Shown one piece after another: positions 27,029 to 34,336 of a DNA stretch of 64,000 nt. The position numbers and the translations under genes are program-made. A model generated the notes under the pieces. The model saw only the letters and a list, made by a program, of their open reading frames with translations. It did not search any database and was not told the origin of the DNA. The DNA is taken from NCBI RefSeq assembly GCF_963920925.1, contig NZ_CAWUDI010000003.1, forward strand, positions 1 through 64,000. Reading direction: 5' to 3'. Each line of letters opens with the position of its first letter. The first letter of the stretch is position 1. Source of the stretch: Rivularia sp963920925 (GTDB taxonomy: Bacteria; Cyanobacteriota; Cyanobacteriia; Cyanobacteriales; Nostocaceae).

Positions 27029-27718
27029 ATGATGAAGCTTGAAAATGTGGTTCCTTGGGGACGCAGTTTTGATGAGTACGTCAAGATGTTTGATTTAACG
27101 TCTGACGAACTTAAGTTAAATATACTTGATTGCGGTGGGGGACCTTCGAGTTTTAATGCTGAGATGATGCAGCTTGGTTGTAATATTAGTGGTAATATCA
27201 CATCTTGCGACCCTATTTATCAGTTCACCGTTGAAGAAATTCAAAACCGCATTCAACAAACTTACTCGAAGATAATTGCAGCAGTAAAAGAAACTCCGGA
27301 AAATTTTGTTTGGCAAGATATTACTTCTCCCGATGAATTAGGGGAAGTAAGAATGGTTGCTATGAAAAAGTTTCTCGCCGATCTTTCACAAGGTATTTCA
27401 CAAAAGCGCTACGTTAAATCGGAATTACCAAATCTTCCCTTCACCAACGGTAAATTCGATTTAGCTTTATGCAGTCATCTTTTGTTTACTTATTCCAATA
27501 TATTGTCCGCAGATTTTCACGTTGACTCAATTGTGGAAATGCGACGAGTTGCTTCCGAGGTGCGAGTTTTTCCTCTAGTAACTCAATTCAGCGGTGAAAT
27601 TTCTCCCCATCTCGAAGCTGTAATTAATCAGTTAACTGCTCGTGGATTGCAAGTTGAAATCAGGAAGGTTGATTACGAATTTCAGAAAGGTGGTAATCAA
27701 ATGCTTTGGGTAAGGTAA
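27029..27718 (+). CDS. methyltransferase-like protein of unknown substrate
   Basis: A product of about 229 residues. A glycine loop follows the first 30 residues (LNILDCGGGPSSFNAEM), and LPFTNGKFDLALCSHLLF (motif IV-like) comes in the middle, the order found in Rossmann-fold SAM-dependent methyltransferases. Two ATG codons (27029 and 27032) are possible starts; the upstream TTG at 27023 is less likely. A repeat tract precedes it. It follows the E1-like gene by 80 bp on the same strand. I cannot name its substrate. Confidence 0.75.
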   Translation: MMKLENVVPWGRSFDEYVKMFDLTSDELKLNILDCGGGPSSFNAEMMQLGCNISGNITSCDPIYQFTVEEIQNRIQQTYSKIIAAVKETPENFVWQDITSPDELGEVRMVAMKKFLADLSQGISQKRYVKSELPNLPFTNGKFDLALCSHLLFTYSNILSADFHVDSIVEMRRVASEVRVFPLVTQFSGEISPHLEAVINQLTARGLQVEIRKVDYEFQKGGNQMLWVR

Positions 27719-27844
27719 ATATTGGTTTTGGTTGATTTTTAGCGGTTAATTGTTTAGAAAATAGACCATATATAGGCGCACCTATTTCCATTATATTTTT
27801 ATAGTATCATGTTTTGGTAAAAAGGGAACAGGAAAATTTGGATC

Positions 27845-27882
27845 AAAAAGCCCCCCTTTTTAAGGGGGGTTGGGGGGATCTA
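27845..27882. repeat. C6/G6 palindromic repeat, copy 1 of 3
   Basis: AAAAGCCCCCC, a short A/T spacer, then AAGGGGGGTTGGGGGGATCT. The same block occurs at 47833-47878 and, inverted, at 63832-63875. It can form a strong stem and may terminate transcription after the methyltransferase-like gene. Confidence 0.8.
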
Positions 27883-27917
27883 ATATTTGGTTAACATTAC
27901 TAATTAAAATTTTCCAA

Positions 27918-28298
27918 CTAATCATCATAACTAAAATTCAAAGCCACAAAATTATTAGAACCAGGAACTTGACATAATACTTCCTTTCTTCTCGATCGCT
28001 CATCTCTGACACAACTTACCTGACGTTTAAAAGCTGTCAAATTATTCTTATATCTACCGGGATCTATACGAAGTCTTCTGCGAAATTGTCCCCAAGTGAC
28101 ATCGAGAATTTTATCCCCGCAAACCATTTCAACTTCCCCCCGCTCAACATCAACATCACCGATATCAACTTCAACTTCAGCATCTTCGATTTCAATAATA
28201 TTGCAGGCTTCCATCGTGGTACGATTTCCACAAGCAGATAAGATTGCGATCGCGCTGAGTGTAAATCCGGTTGTACAGATGATTGGGAATAGTTTCAT
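27918..28298 (-). CDS. small lipoprotein of unknown function
   Basis: The best start is ATG 28298 (MKLFPIICTTGFTLSAIAIL), giving 126 residues with a lipoprotein signal whose lipobox is LSAC. An in-frame start further upstream (28352) would add 18 residues before the signal and is unlikely. The mature protein has an acidic Val/Glu/Asp-rich stretch (IEDAEVEVDIGDVDVERGEV) and then a basic RRRLRIDPGRY segment, and three more cysteines. I recognise no family. It is probably anchored to a membrane on the periplasmic side. Confidence 0.65.
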   Translation of the reverse strand: MKLFPIICTTGFTLSAIAILSACGNRTTMEACNIIEIEDAEVEVDIGDVDVERGEVEMVCGDKILDVTWGQFRRRLRIDPGRYKNNLTAFKRQVSCVRDERSRRKEVLCQVPGSNNFVALNFSYDD

Positions 28299-28343
28299 TT
28301 GAATAAATTGGTGATTATATTTTATCCGGCGGTTGAAACCGCT

Positions 28344-28420
28344 GCTACACAAGCAAAACCCACCTTCGTGGGTTAGATTCTTCGTATTTTTTTATAGAAA
28401 TTGTATAACAATAAATTAGT
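28344..28420. repeat. 77-bp direct repeat, copy A
   Basis: This block and that at 29094-29170 are about 86% identical and exactly 750 bp apart, in the same orientation. Both contain CAAAACCCACC-loop-GTGGG and end TATAGAAATTGTATAACA(A/G)TAAATTAGT. They bracket the PD-(D/E)XK gene closely on both sides. Confidence 0.9.
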
Positions 28421-28425
28421 TTTTT

Positions 28426-29064
28426 CTATTCCCCGTTCCCCGTTCCCTGTTCCCCATTCTCTAACTGCAATTCGCACTGTTGAAAAACATAATTAATTGC
28501 AGCAAATAATTTTTCCAATTCTTGAATTGTATAGAAAATTTTGTTTTGTGTAAAAACATCTACATTTAATTTACCAAACTGCCATATTAATCCATTAGAA
28601 ACAATACCAAATATAGTTTGTTCTGGCATTTGATTCAACCGCTGTACGGCTATCATTTCAGCCAAACATTGACCCCAGCCTTCACTAAAATCGCTCTCTT
28701 TCTTGGCTTCAACTAAAACGAAATAAGGTTTGTCAAATACTACAGAACCTAAAGGAGAACGCCTTGCTAAAACATAATCGGGAACTCCACACAATTTATC
28801 GTCATAATTTAGTGCTTGGTGACTCCAAAGTAGAAAATTACTGCGATAAACTTTCCAGACTTCTTTTAAAATAGGATAAATAATATTTTCGCAAATTGCG
28901 CTTTCGGAATTATCCACAACTCCTTCATTGAAAACTAATTCTAATTCTTGACGAAAAATCTCGCTAATTGTAAATTCGGTTTCTGTAATAAAGTTATCTC
29001 GGATATATTGAATCTGAAATTCTTTAGCTACAGTACCGATGTTTTTGTAACTGCTGTAAGGCAT
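28426..29064 (-). CDS. PD-(D/E)XK nuclease-like protein (type I restriction R-subunit N-terminus-like)
   Basis: A 212-residue protein with a PD-(D/E)XK core: GVPDYVLARR with Asp96 and VLVEAKKESDFSEGWGQ with Glu119 and Lys121, followed by a Gln, as in the HsdR N-terminal nuclease fold. The preceding helical segment ENIIYPILKEVWKVY also fits. No helicase or methyltransferase gene is nearby, so it is an orphan nuclease-like protein. Stand-alone proteins of this type are multi-copy in cyanobacteria, and their targets are unknown. Its last residues (ENGEQGTGNGE) are encoded by a CCCCGTT-type tandem repeat, so the C terminus has been replaced or extended by repeat DNA. It is bracketed by 77-bp direct repeats. 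Confidence 0.75.
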   Translation of the reverse strand: MPYSSYKNIGTVAKEFQIQYIRDNFITETEFTISEIFRQELELVFNEGVVDNSESAICENIIYPILKEVWKVYRSNFLLWSHQALNYDDKLCGVPDYVLARRSPLGSVVFDKPYFVLVEAKKESDFSEGWGQCLAEMIAVQRLNQMPEQTIFGIVSNGLIWQFGKLNVDVFTQNKIFYTIQELEKLFAAINYVFQQCELQLENGEQGTGNGE

Positions 29065-29093
29065 TTTGAATCACCTGGCGAATGTAATTCGCG

Positions 29094-29170
29094 GCTACAC
29101 AAGCAAAACCCACCTCCGTGGGTTAAATAAAGCATATCTTTTTATAGAAATTGTATAACAGTAAATTAGT
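29094..29170. repeat. 77-bp direct repeat, copy B
   Basis: Partner of the block at 28344-28420, same orientation, about 11 differences. It lies 30 bp before the start of the PD-(D/E)XK gene, so may carry its promoter. Confidence 0.9.
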
Positions 29171-29240
29171 AAGTTATTTATTTTAATCTTAGTAAATTAT
29201 GCTATCTGAGAACCAAGTTATTTGAAACCCAAGCATAAAT

Positions 29241-30905
29241 TTAATTGTTCTTTTCAAACCACAGCCGAATTAATTCAACTTGAAAACAATAACCATCTTC
29301 TACTTCCTCAATCAACTCTCGTTGCAATAACAATGTTATAGAGCTAAAGTAATCTATATTCTCAAACTCTAGCGCTAAATTTTGTTTAGTAACTACTGCT
29401 TCTTCTCCCTTAGCTGCGATAAAACTAAGAATTTCTAAACCCGTTGCATCAACTTGATTATTTTGAATATCGGCGAAAAAGAAACTACCTCTACTTAAAG
29501 CTTCTGGAATTGCTGCTTCTACATCATTTAAAGTCGCCAATCGCCGCACAGAAGGATCTTGTTCGTTTTTCAGTGCAACCAGTTCTTGACACATTAACTG
29601 TACTAAATAAGGATGACAGCGCGTCAGTTCTAATATTCGTTCTACGGCATCCGGTTTGTAACGTAGGGTAAAATCTTCGATAGGATTTTCTATTAATTTA
29701 CGGGCTTCGTGTTCAAGTAAATAACTGATGCCAACAACCTGTACATTAATTAGATAATTAGCCCAACGCTGATATTCTTCGATGGTATGGGAACCTGCTA
29801 TTAACACCTTGAATTTGGGACGATGCTGTATTAAATGACGCAGCATTCCTAAAATATCTTCTTCATCAAAACGTCCTTTACTAATAGCGCTATCTAACAC
29901 TTCAAACTCATCTAGCATTAGTAAAGCGGTGTTTTGTTCTAAGGTTTCTTCTACCTTATCTAACCATTCATAAAAGTTAGTAAAAGGGTCATTTTCTAAA
30001 ATTTCGCGGTTCAGGGGTGGTAGATTTAAAGCACTTTGACGTTTGGCTGAAATTATCATCTGCTTAGCAAGGTTGAAGAGAAAACCTGTAGAATCTGTTG
30101 CTGATGAAGGTGCGCCTTGTAAGTCTACAAACATGGGAATAATCGAATTAGGTAATAGCCTTCCCAGGTTGTTGAAGAGCGAAGTTTTACCCATACGTCG
30201 CTGTCCGTAGAGTAATAAAGGTGGACGACGACGATCTAAAAGTAGTTGTTCGATGCGGGTTCCGATGTCATCGCGTCCAGTGAATATTTGCTGTTGAAGT
30301 GTTAGGGGTACGCCGATGATATACGGGGAGTCGATTTCTTGGCGGAGTTCGGTTTCTTCGGCGAGTTCTTCTATATAATTGCTGATAATATCGCGCCACT
30401 TTGTAGCAATAGGATAGAAACGAGGAGCATATTTATTATCGTTACAGCGAAGTCCTTTAATTTGTGGTTCCAGTTTTTCACAAATATTTATAAGTACTAG
30501 CCTTTGATTGTAATTGCTAGTTTGATTCAGTGCTGCTCTTGTATCTTCACTGATGCACTTGAAAATATTTAAAATGTTGTTAATATTACTTTCTGATGAA
30601 AGTTTAGAGTCTAAAGAAATTTTAGCAATATTAATAACGCTTCGGCAATTTTTTAAAGGATTTATATATTTTGAATACCTGAAATCAAATTCCAATTTTG
30701 ACCACAGATTAATGACTCCCCTTATTCCCTGGTACGTTAAGTAAACTCCCCCCACTAAGGTGGATATTAAAAATGCGGCCCCGAAGATAGCTTGCTTATA
30801 ATACCTGCTTTTTTTCCCCACGTTTACTCCCACGAAGAATACCGATCCATAAGCTAAACCATCACATCTAATGACACGCCATAAGTCAAGTATGTAAAAA
30901 TTCAA
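29241..30905 (-). CDS. membrane-anchored AAA (AAA_16/STAND-like) ATPase
   Basis: Up to 554 residues from a TTG at 30905; a GTG near 30821 is an alternative start, giving about 526. An N-terminal hydrophobic segment (about residues 38-60, IFGAAFLISTLVGGVYLTY) predicts membrane anchoring. After ~130 residues of helical linker comes the ATPase: Walker A GQRRMGKTS at 234-242, Walker B ALLMLDEFE at 327-335, and the sensor-like segment VLIAGSHTIEEYQRW. The C terminus (from about 490) looks like a winged helix (ILSFIAAKGEEAVVTKQNLA). This matches the STAND-type ATPases common in filamentous cyanobacteria, many of which act as signalling or defence switches. The effector and ligand are unknown. It lies between the PD-(D/E)XK gene and an antitoxin-like gene, same strand. 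Confidence 0.8.
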   Translation of the reverse strand: MNFYILDLWRVIRCDGLAYGSVFFVGVNVGKKSRYYKQAIFGAAFLISTLVGGVYLTYQGIRGVINLWSKLEFDFRYSKYINPLKNCRSVINIAKISLDSKLSSESNINNILNIFKCISEDTRAALNQTSNYNQRLVLINICEKLEPQIKGLRCNDNKYAPRFYPIATKWRDIISNYIEELAEETELRQEIDSPYIIGVPLTLQQQIFTGRDDIGTRIEQLLLDRRRPPLLLYGQRRMGKTSLFNNLGRLLPNSIIPMFVDLQGAPSSATDSTGFLFNLAKQMIISAKRQSALNLPPLNREILENDPFTNFYEWLDKVEETLEQNTALLMLDEFEVLDSAISKGRFDEEDILGMLRHLIQHRPKFKVLIAGSHTIEEYQRWANYLINVQVVGISYLLEHEARKLIENPIEDFTLRYKPDAVERILELTRCHPYLVQLMCQELVALKNEQDPSVRRLATLNDVEAAIPEALSRGSFFFADIQNNQVDATGLEILSFIAAKGEEAVVTKQNLALEFENIDYFSSITLLLQRELIEEVEDGYCFQVELIRLWFEKNN

Positions 30906-31066
30906 ATTAAAGATATTGCTTCTTGCAATGTAATGGTATACCTAATTTTACTAGTAAAAACAAAATAGCTAAGTGTTTTATACCAAAAGTTCTTTCTCCC
31001 TCTGCTTCCTCCGCTCCCCTTGTATGCCTTCACCCGGCAATTTCAATGTGGTCGAATACTAGTTCA

Positions 31067-31282
31067 TTACAGCGCTTCCCAATCTTCTGGAGGTACAGCA
31101 GGTTCAAATGGCTGTTCGTATCGAATGACTGTGCCTTTTAAGGTGTGCGGATTTGCTTGTTTTTGGGAAGATTGATTTTCCAAAATGATTATTTCCACAG
31201 ATTCTCCAGCCCGAAAAGGTAAGTCTTTTGGATTTGAAGCACCGTTTTCAGTTAAAGTTACTTCTACGCGATGAGCTTTCAT
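31067..31282 (-). CDS. antitoxin-like small protein without a toxin partner
   Basis: A 71-residue acidic protein with an AbrB-like beta-strand pattern: KAHRVEVTLTENGASNPKDL, PFRAGESVEIIILE, and a C-terminal toxin-binding-type tail PFEPAVPPEDWEAL. This organisation is typical of cyanobacterial VapB-like antitoxins, which are usually followed within a few bases by a PIN-domain toxin. Here the stop is followed by 160 bp with no toxin-like frame, then the ATPase gene. It is therefore an orphan antitoxin-like protein, or the remnant of a toxin-antitoxin pair. The assignment rests on sequence character only. Confidence 0.6.
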   Translation of the reverse strand: MKAHRVEVTLTENGASNPKDLPFRAGESVEIIILENQSSQKQANPHTLKGTVIRYEQPFEPAVPPEDWEAL

Positions 31283-31356
31283 ATGTGACTCTTTGCTAAT
31301 TCTTCTTTTAATTTACCGTTAAGCTTAAAATCTTGACTTTTCCAAAAGTCGGAAAA

Positions 31357-32442
31357 CTATTTCAATAAATGAATAAACGGCTTCATCTGCAACAACCCCT
31401 GTTCTTTCCATTCCTCCCCATCATCTCCTTCTTCTAAACTAAACAATCTTTCGCGACACAAAATTTGCAATAGAAGCGGTACGCAATGACTTTCCTGCAA
31501 AATCCATTCCACATCTTTTTCAGGAAAAGCTATCGGTGAACTCGCTATCAATTCCCGCGCTTCTGTTTCCGTAAAATTTCCGAGATATGCTGTATAACCA
31601 AAAATATTAAAAAACGGCGAACTATGCCCCGTACTTCTTGCTAATTCAGTTGGTGATTCGTGAGTAGCTAAAATAAACGCGAGATTTCCCCCGGTATGAT
31701 TAGTTGCTAAAGAGCGCAAACTTTCCCAAAATTCATCATCTAATTCTTCACAGCGTTGCAAACCTACACCTATTTCATCAAGCAATATAACGGTAGGATT
31801 TTGTAAGTTGTCGCTGACTGCATTCATAAAGTTATCTAAATCGCATGGTGTAGGTATTTGTAAATTCAAATTTTCTAAAATGTGAGTTAAAAAATTTTCC
31901 CTACTAGCCATGCGTGAATCTTGAAAGTCTACAAATATCCACTTATAAATTTCTGGATGTGGTAGCCAATCGGATTTTTGTCCCTCTCGTAATTCTTCTT
32001 TGGGTGTAGCGGTGATATTTTTCAGGTAATGCAGCAGAGATGTTTTACCGATGCGTCGTTTCCCGATAATTGCGGCATTTTGTAAAGGATGGCGTTTGAG
32101 TATCTGAAATAAGCGTTTGAGTTCTTTTTGTCGTCCAAAAAATCTGCTCGGATGTTTGATAGGGGAACCTGTAATGAAGGGTGAGGTTTCCTTGATGGGT
32201 GGGTTGCTATCCGTTGCTAATGTCTCTTTTTCTGATATCTCTTGCCAATCTAAACCTAGTTTTTCGCAAATTTCGACGAAATTCAAATAATCAATTGATT
32301 TACCCTTGAGAAAATTTTTGACTGTAGATAAGGATAAGCCAACATCGCTAGCCAAAGACTGCTGACTGGGATAGCTGTTACGCTGCAATGCGGAATTTAC
32401 TTTTTGCAGATACTCAGGGGCTACTTTTTGCGATCGCGCCAT
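31357..32442 (-). CDS. HTH-AAA ATPase fusion (XRE-like HTH plus AAA_14/ATPase domain)
   Basis: The product has 361 residues. Residues ~10-70 form a helix-turn-helix (PSQQSLASDVGLSLSTVKNF, then EICEKLGLDW). A linker leads to an ATPase with Walker A GKRRIGKTS (127-135) and Walker B TVILLDEIG (216-224), preceded by the FFGRQKELKRL entry helix. The C-terminal helical part is shorter than in relatives. The HTH suggests DNA binding or self-regulation; the ATPase is of the same broad class as the one at 29241. The gene is divergent from the CyanoTRADD-associated gene, 138 bp between starts, so they probably share a regulatory region. Similar HTH-NTPase proteins occur in cyanobacterial conflict systems. 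Confidence 0.8.
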   Translation of the reverse strand: MARSQKVAPEYLQKVNSALQRNSYPSQQSLASDVGLSLSTVKNFLKGKSIDYLNFVEICEKLGLDWQEISEKETLATDSNPPIKETSPFITGSPIKHPSRFFGRQKELKRLFQILKRHPLQNAAIIGKRRIGKTSLLHYLKNITATPKEELREGQKSDWLPHPEIYKWIFVDFQDSRMASRENFLTHILENLNLQIPTPCDLDNFMNAVSDNLQNPTVILLDEIGVGLQRCEELDDEFWESLRSLATNHTGGNLAFILATHESPTELARSTGHSSPFFNIFGYTAYLGNFTETEARELIASSPIAFPEKDVEWILQESHCVPLLLQILCRERLFSLEEGDDGEEWKEQGLLQMKPFIHLLK

Positions 32443-32580
32443 TAATTAAAACTAAAAACTGTTTAGATTTTACCTATTTTTGATACCAGCGCGAATAATT
32501 CACCCAAATATCACCTAAAAGTTGTCCACAACTCAACTACTGCTCAACCGATATCTCAACCACTGCCCGATTTTAATCAA
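32443..32580. promoter_or_regulatory. divergent promoter region between the HTH-ATPase and the TRADD-N-associated gene
   Basis: The 138-bp gap separates two divergent genes of which one encodes a DNA-binding HTH. It has no repeat tract. It includes partly repeated AACTCAACTACTG / CTCAACCACTG motifs (about 32530-32570) that could be operator sites. The assignment of operators is inference. Confidence 0.4.
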
Positions 32581-32886
32581 ATGGTAAGGTTAATTTCACG
32601 GGTAAGAGAGATGAAAAATCAAAATCAAATCGTAAAACAAACTCAAGAATCTAACAGTATCTATCAAGAGCGTCTTCGACAAGCACGTGCAACATTCAAC
32701 TTAACATTAAACTTACTTAAGTTAAGCGTTATCGCTAGTTTCGCCAGCATTCTATTAATATATTCGGGAAATGTACCATCTGAAAAGGTTGAAACAACGC
32801 TAAGAGTTATTAACGGAATAGTTTCACTAACTCTTAAATTTACTAAAGATGCCAACAATAGGTTAGATGACGATAATAAAGATTAA
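32581..32886 (+). CDS. CyanoTRADD-associated two-transmembrane domain protein
   Basis: A 101-residue protein; an in-frame ATG at 32611 gives 91 residues and is better preceded by purines. A charged N-terminal helix (YQERLRQARATFNLTLNL) leads into two membrane segments (KLSVIASFASILLIYSG and VETTLRVINGIVSLTL), then KDANNRLDDD. The RLRQAR-TFN opening and the KDAN-RLD ending are the hallmarks of the cyanobacterial TRADD-N-associated 2TM domain, a predicted membrane module of death-like or immune systems. The TRADD-N adaptor part itself is absent. It is transcribed divergently from the HTH-ATPase and closed by a hairpin. It is a plausible membrane effector; function is inferred from family context. 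Confidence 0.8.
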   Translation: MVRLISRVREMKNQNQIVKQTQESNSIYQERLRQARATFNLTLNLLKLSVIASFASILLIYSGNVPSEKVETTLRVINGIVSLTLKFTKDANNRLDDDNKD

Positions 32887-32930
32887 AAATTCGGCATTGC
32901 TTATAAATATAGATTATTACAGACAATTAC

Positions 32931-32952
32931 AGTCCTCTTAAGAGGACTTTCG
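32931..32952 (+). terminator. hairpin after the TRADD-N-associated gene
   Basis: The perfect 18-bp palindrome AGTCCTCTTAAGAGGACT lies 45 bp beyond the stop codon, followed by a short T run (TTTCG). It has a weak T tract, so it is only a probable terminator. Confidence 0.55.
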
Positions 32953-33067
32953 CTGTTAGACAGGGAATTGATTCCCTGGCGGATTTGTGGACTTAATTAA
33001 TAATTTCATTAGCGCAAGATGTTGTATATAACCGAAAACCTTGTAGAGACGCGAAACCCTTGAGTCT

Positions 33068-33895
33068 CTACATTTTTTCATAAACCCCGATCGCATGAGG
33101 AATCTTACGTGGGGTATCTATCAACGGTTTCCCATCTACAATAATTCCGGTACTTCCACCACCATCTAACATTGCACTCGCATTTGCACCGAAGCACATT
33201 AATGCATTTCTCGCATCTACCTGACGCGCATAATTACTCGAATAAAAAATCACTGTTTCGTTTAAATTATCGCCGTTATCGTCTCGCACTCCTACAAAGG
33301 TTCTCGGTAAGTATTTTGTTGCTGCTTTATTGGCTTTTGCGCCAAGTGCGCCAATTACTTCCGGAAAACGTCGAAATGATTCTGTAGTATAAGGTTGGAT
33401 GCTGGCAAAACCAGCTTGAGGATTGAACGAAAACGTGCGAATTTCTCCCGGATATTCATTGGCGATGCCGTATCCGTAGGTAATCATGTTACCACGGGCT
33501 TTTAAACCAAAAGCAATTCCTGTGGGTTCTTGTTTTGTAGAAAAAAATGTCCCGTTAATGACAACTCTTGCTTTTTGAGTTGATGTATTATTACTTACGG
33601 CATCTTGCCAAAATTGAGAAAGTGGTTTTTTACTGACTCTACTTGCAGGAATCTTAAATATAGTACCAGTTAAGTTGTCTATTTTCGCTTGTGTAGTCTG
33701 AATTACAGTTATATATTCTTTTTTGCTACTTTGGTGATTTTTATAGTAGACTTTTACTCCAGTGGCTTTTAAAATTGGTTGAAAGCCGCAAGTCGCTGGT
33801 ATCGCTTTTACTGAGTATTCTATACTGGTAAAAGTCAAGTTAATAGCAATGCTTAGGATATATATTTTCTGGAGTTTGATTACTTGTTTATACAT
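33068..33895 (-). CDS. exported phosphodiester glycosidase (NAGPA-like) family protein
   Basis: The product has 275 residues with an N-terminal hydrophobic segment (about residues 10-28) that may be a signal peptide. The body matches the phosphodiester-glycosidase family: VVINGTFFSTKQEPTGIAFG, PRTFVGVRDDNGD, and the C-terminal MLDGGGSTGIIVDGKP with the conserved Asp-Gly-Gly-Gly-Ser motif. The human relative removes N-acetylglucosamine from phosphodiester-linked sugars; bacterial members are thought to act on cell-wall or polysaccharide phosphodiesters. A TAGAGACGCG...GAGTCTCTA hairpin near 33043-33072 overlaps the gene's end. Confidence 0.85.
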   Translation of the reverse strand: MYKQVIKLQKIYILSIAINLTFTSIEYSVKAIPATCGFQPILKATGVKVYYKNHQSSKKEYITVIQTTQAKIDNLTGTIFKIPASRVSKKPLSQFWQDAVSNNTSTQKARVVINGTFFSTKQEPTGIAFGLKARGNMITYGYGIANEYPGEIRTFSFNPQAGFASIQPYTTESFRRFPEVIGALGAKANKAATKYLPRTFVGVRDDNGDNLNETVIFYSSNYARQVDARNALMCFGANASAMLDGGGSTGIIVDGKPLIDTPRKIPHAIGVYEKM

Positions 33896-34336
33896 TTTGT
33901 TCGCAATTAATAGACAAAGATTTTAAAAGTATTTGTCAGTAAATTAAGTTTTTTGTCGAGTAAAGTCAAAAGTACTCGAAAATATGGCTCAGAAATACCC
34001 GCTGATCAACAGTAAAAAAATTCCGGTTAGTTAATCCAGATACTGGAAAAATATGACAAATTGTATCCGAAACGTGTAGTTTTGTACGTTTGGTAACAAA
34101 ATGTGTCAATTCATCTCTTTTCTTGCATTTCCCGGTTTAAGGACAAACTCTTAAGCAAATCTATCTATAGGGGGATATGCAGTTTAAGGCTTTATGTTCA
34201 ATGCCGCTTCTAAGCATTTTTGCTGCATTCAACTAAAATGGCGAGCCGTCAACAGGAAATCGCCGCAAATATTTCTGGTAAATCCAATTAAATCCCATCC
34301 CAGCACAGTACAAGGCGCAGCGAGGCTATATAAATA
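33896..34336. other. divergent promoter region upstream of the GH65 fusion gene
   Basis: 440 bp without a gene or STRR. It carries the promoters of the phosphodiester glycosidase (minus) and of the GH65 fusion (plus). No operator could be assigned. Confidence 0.55.
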
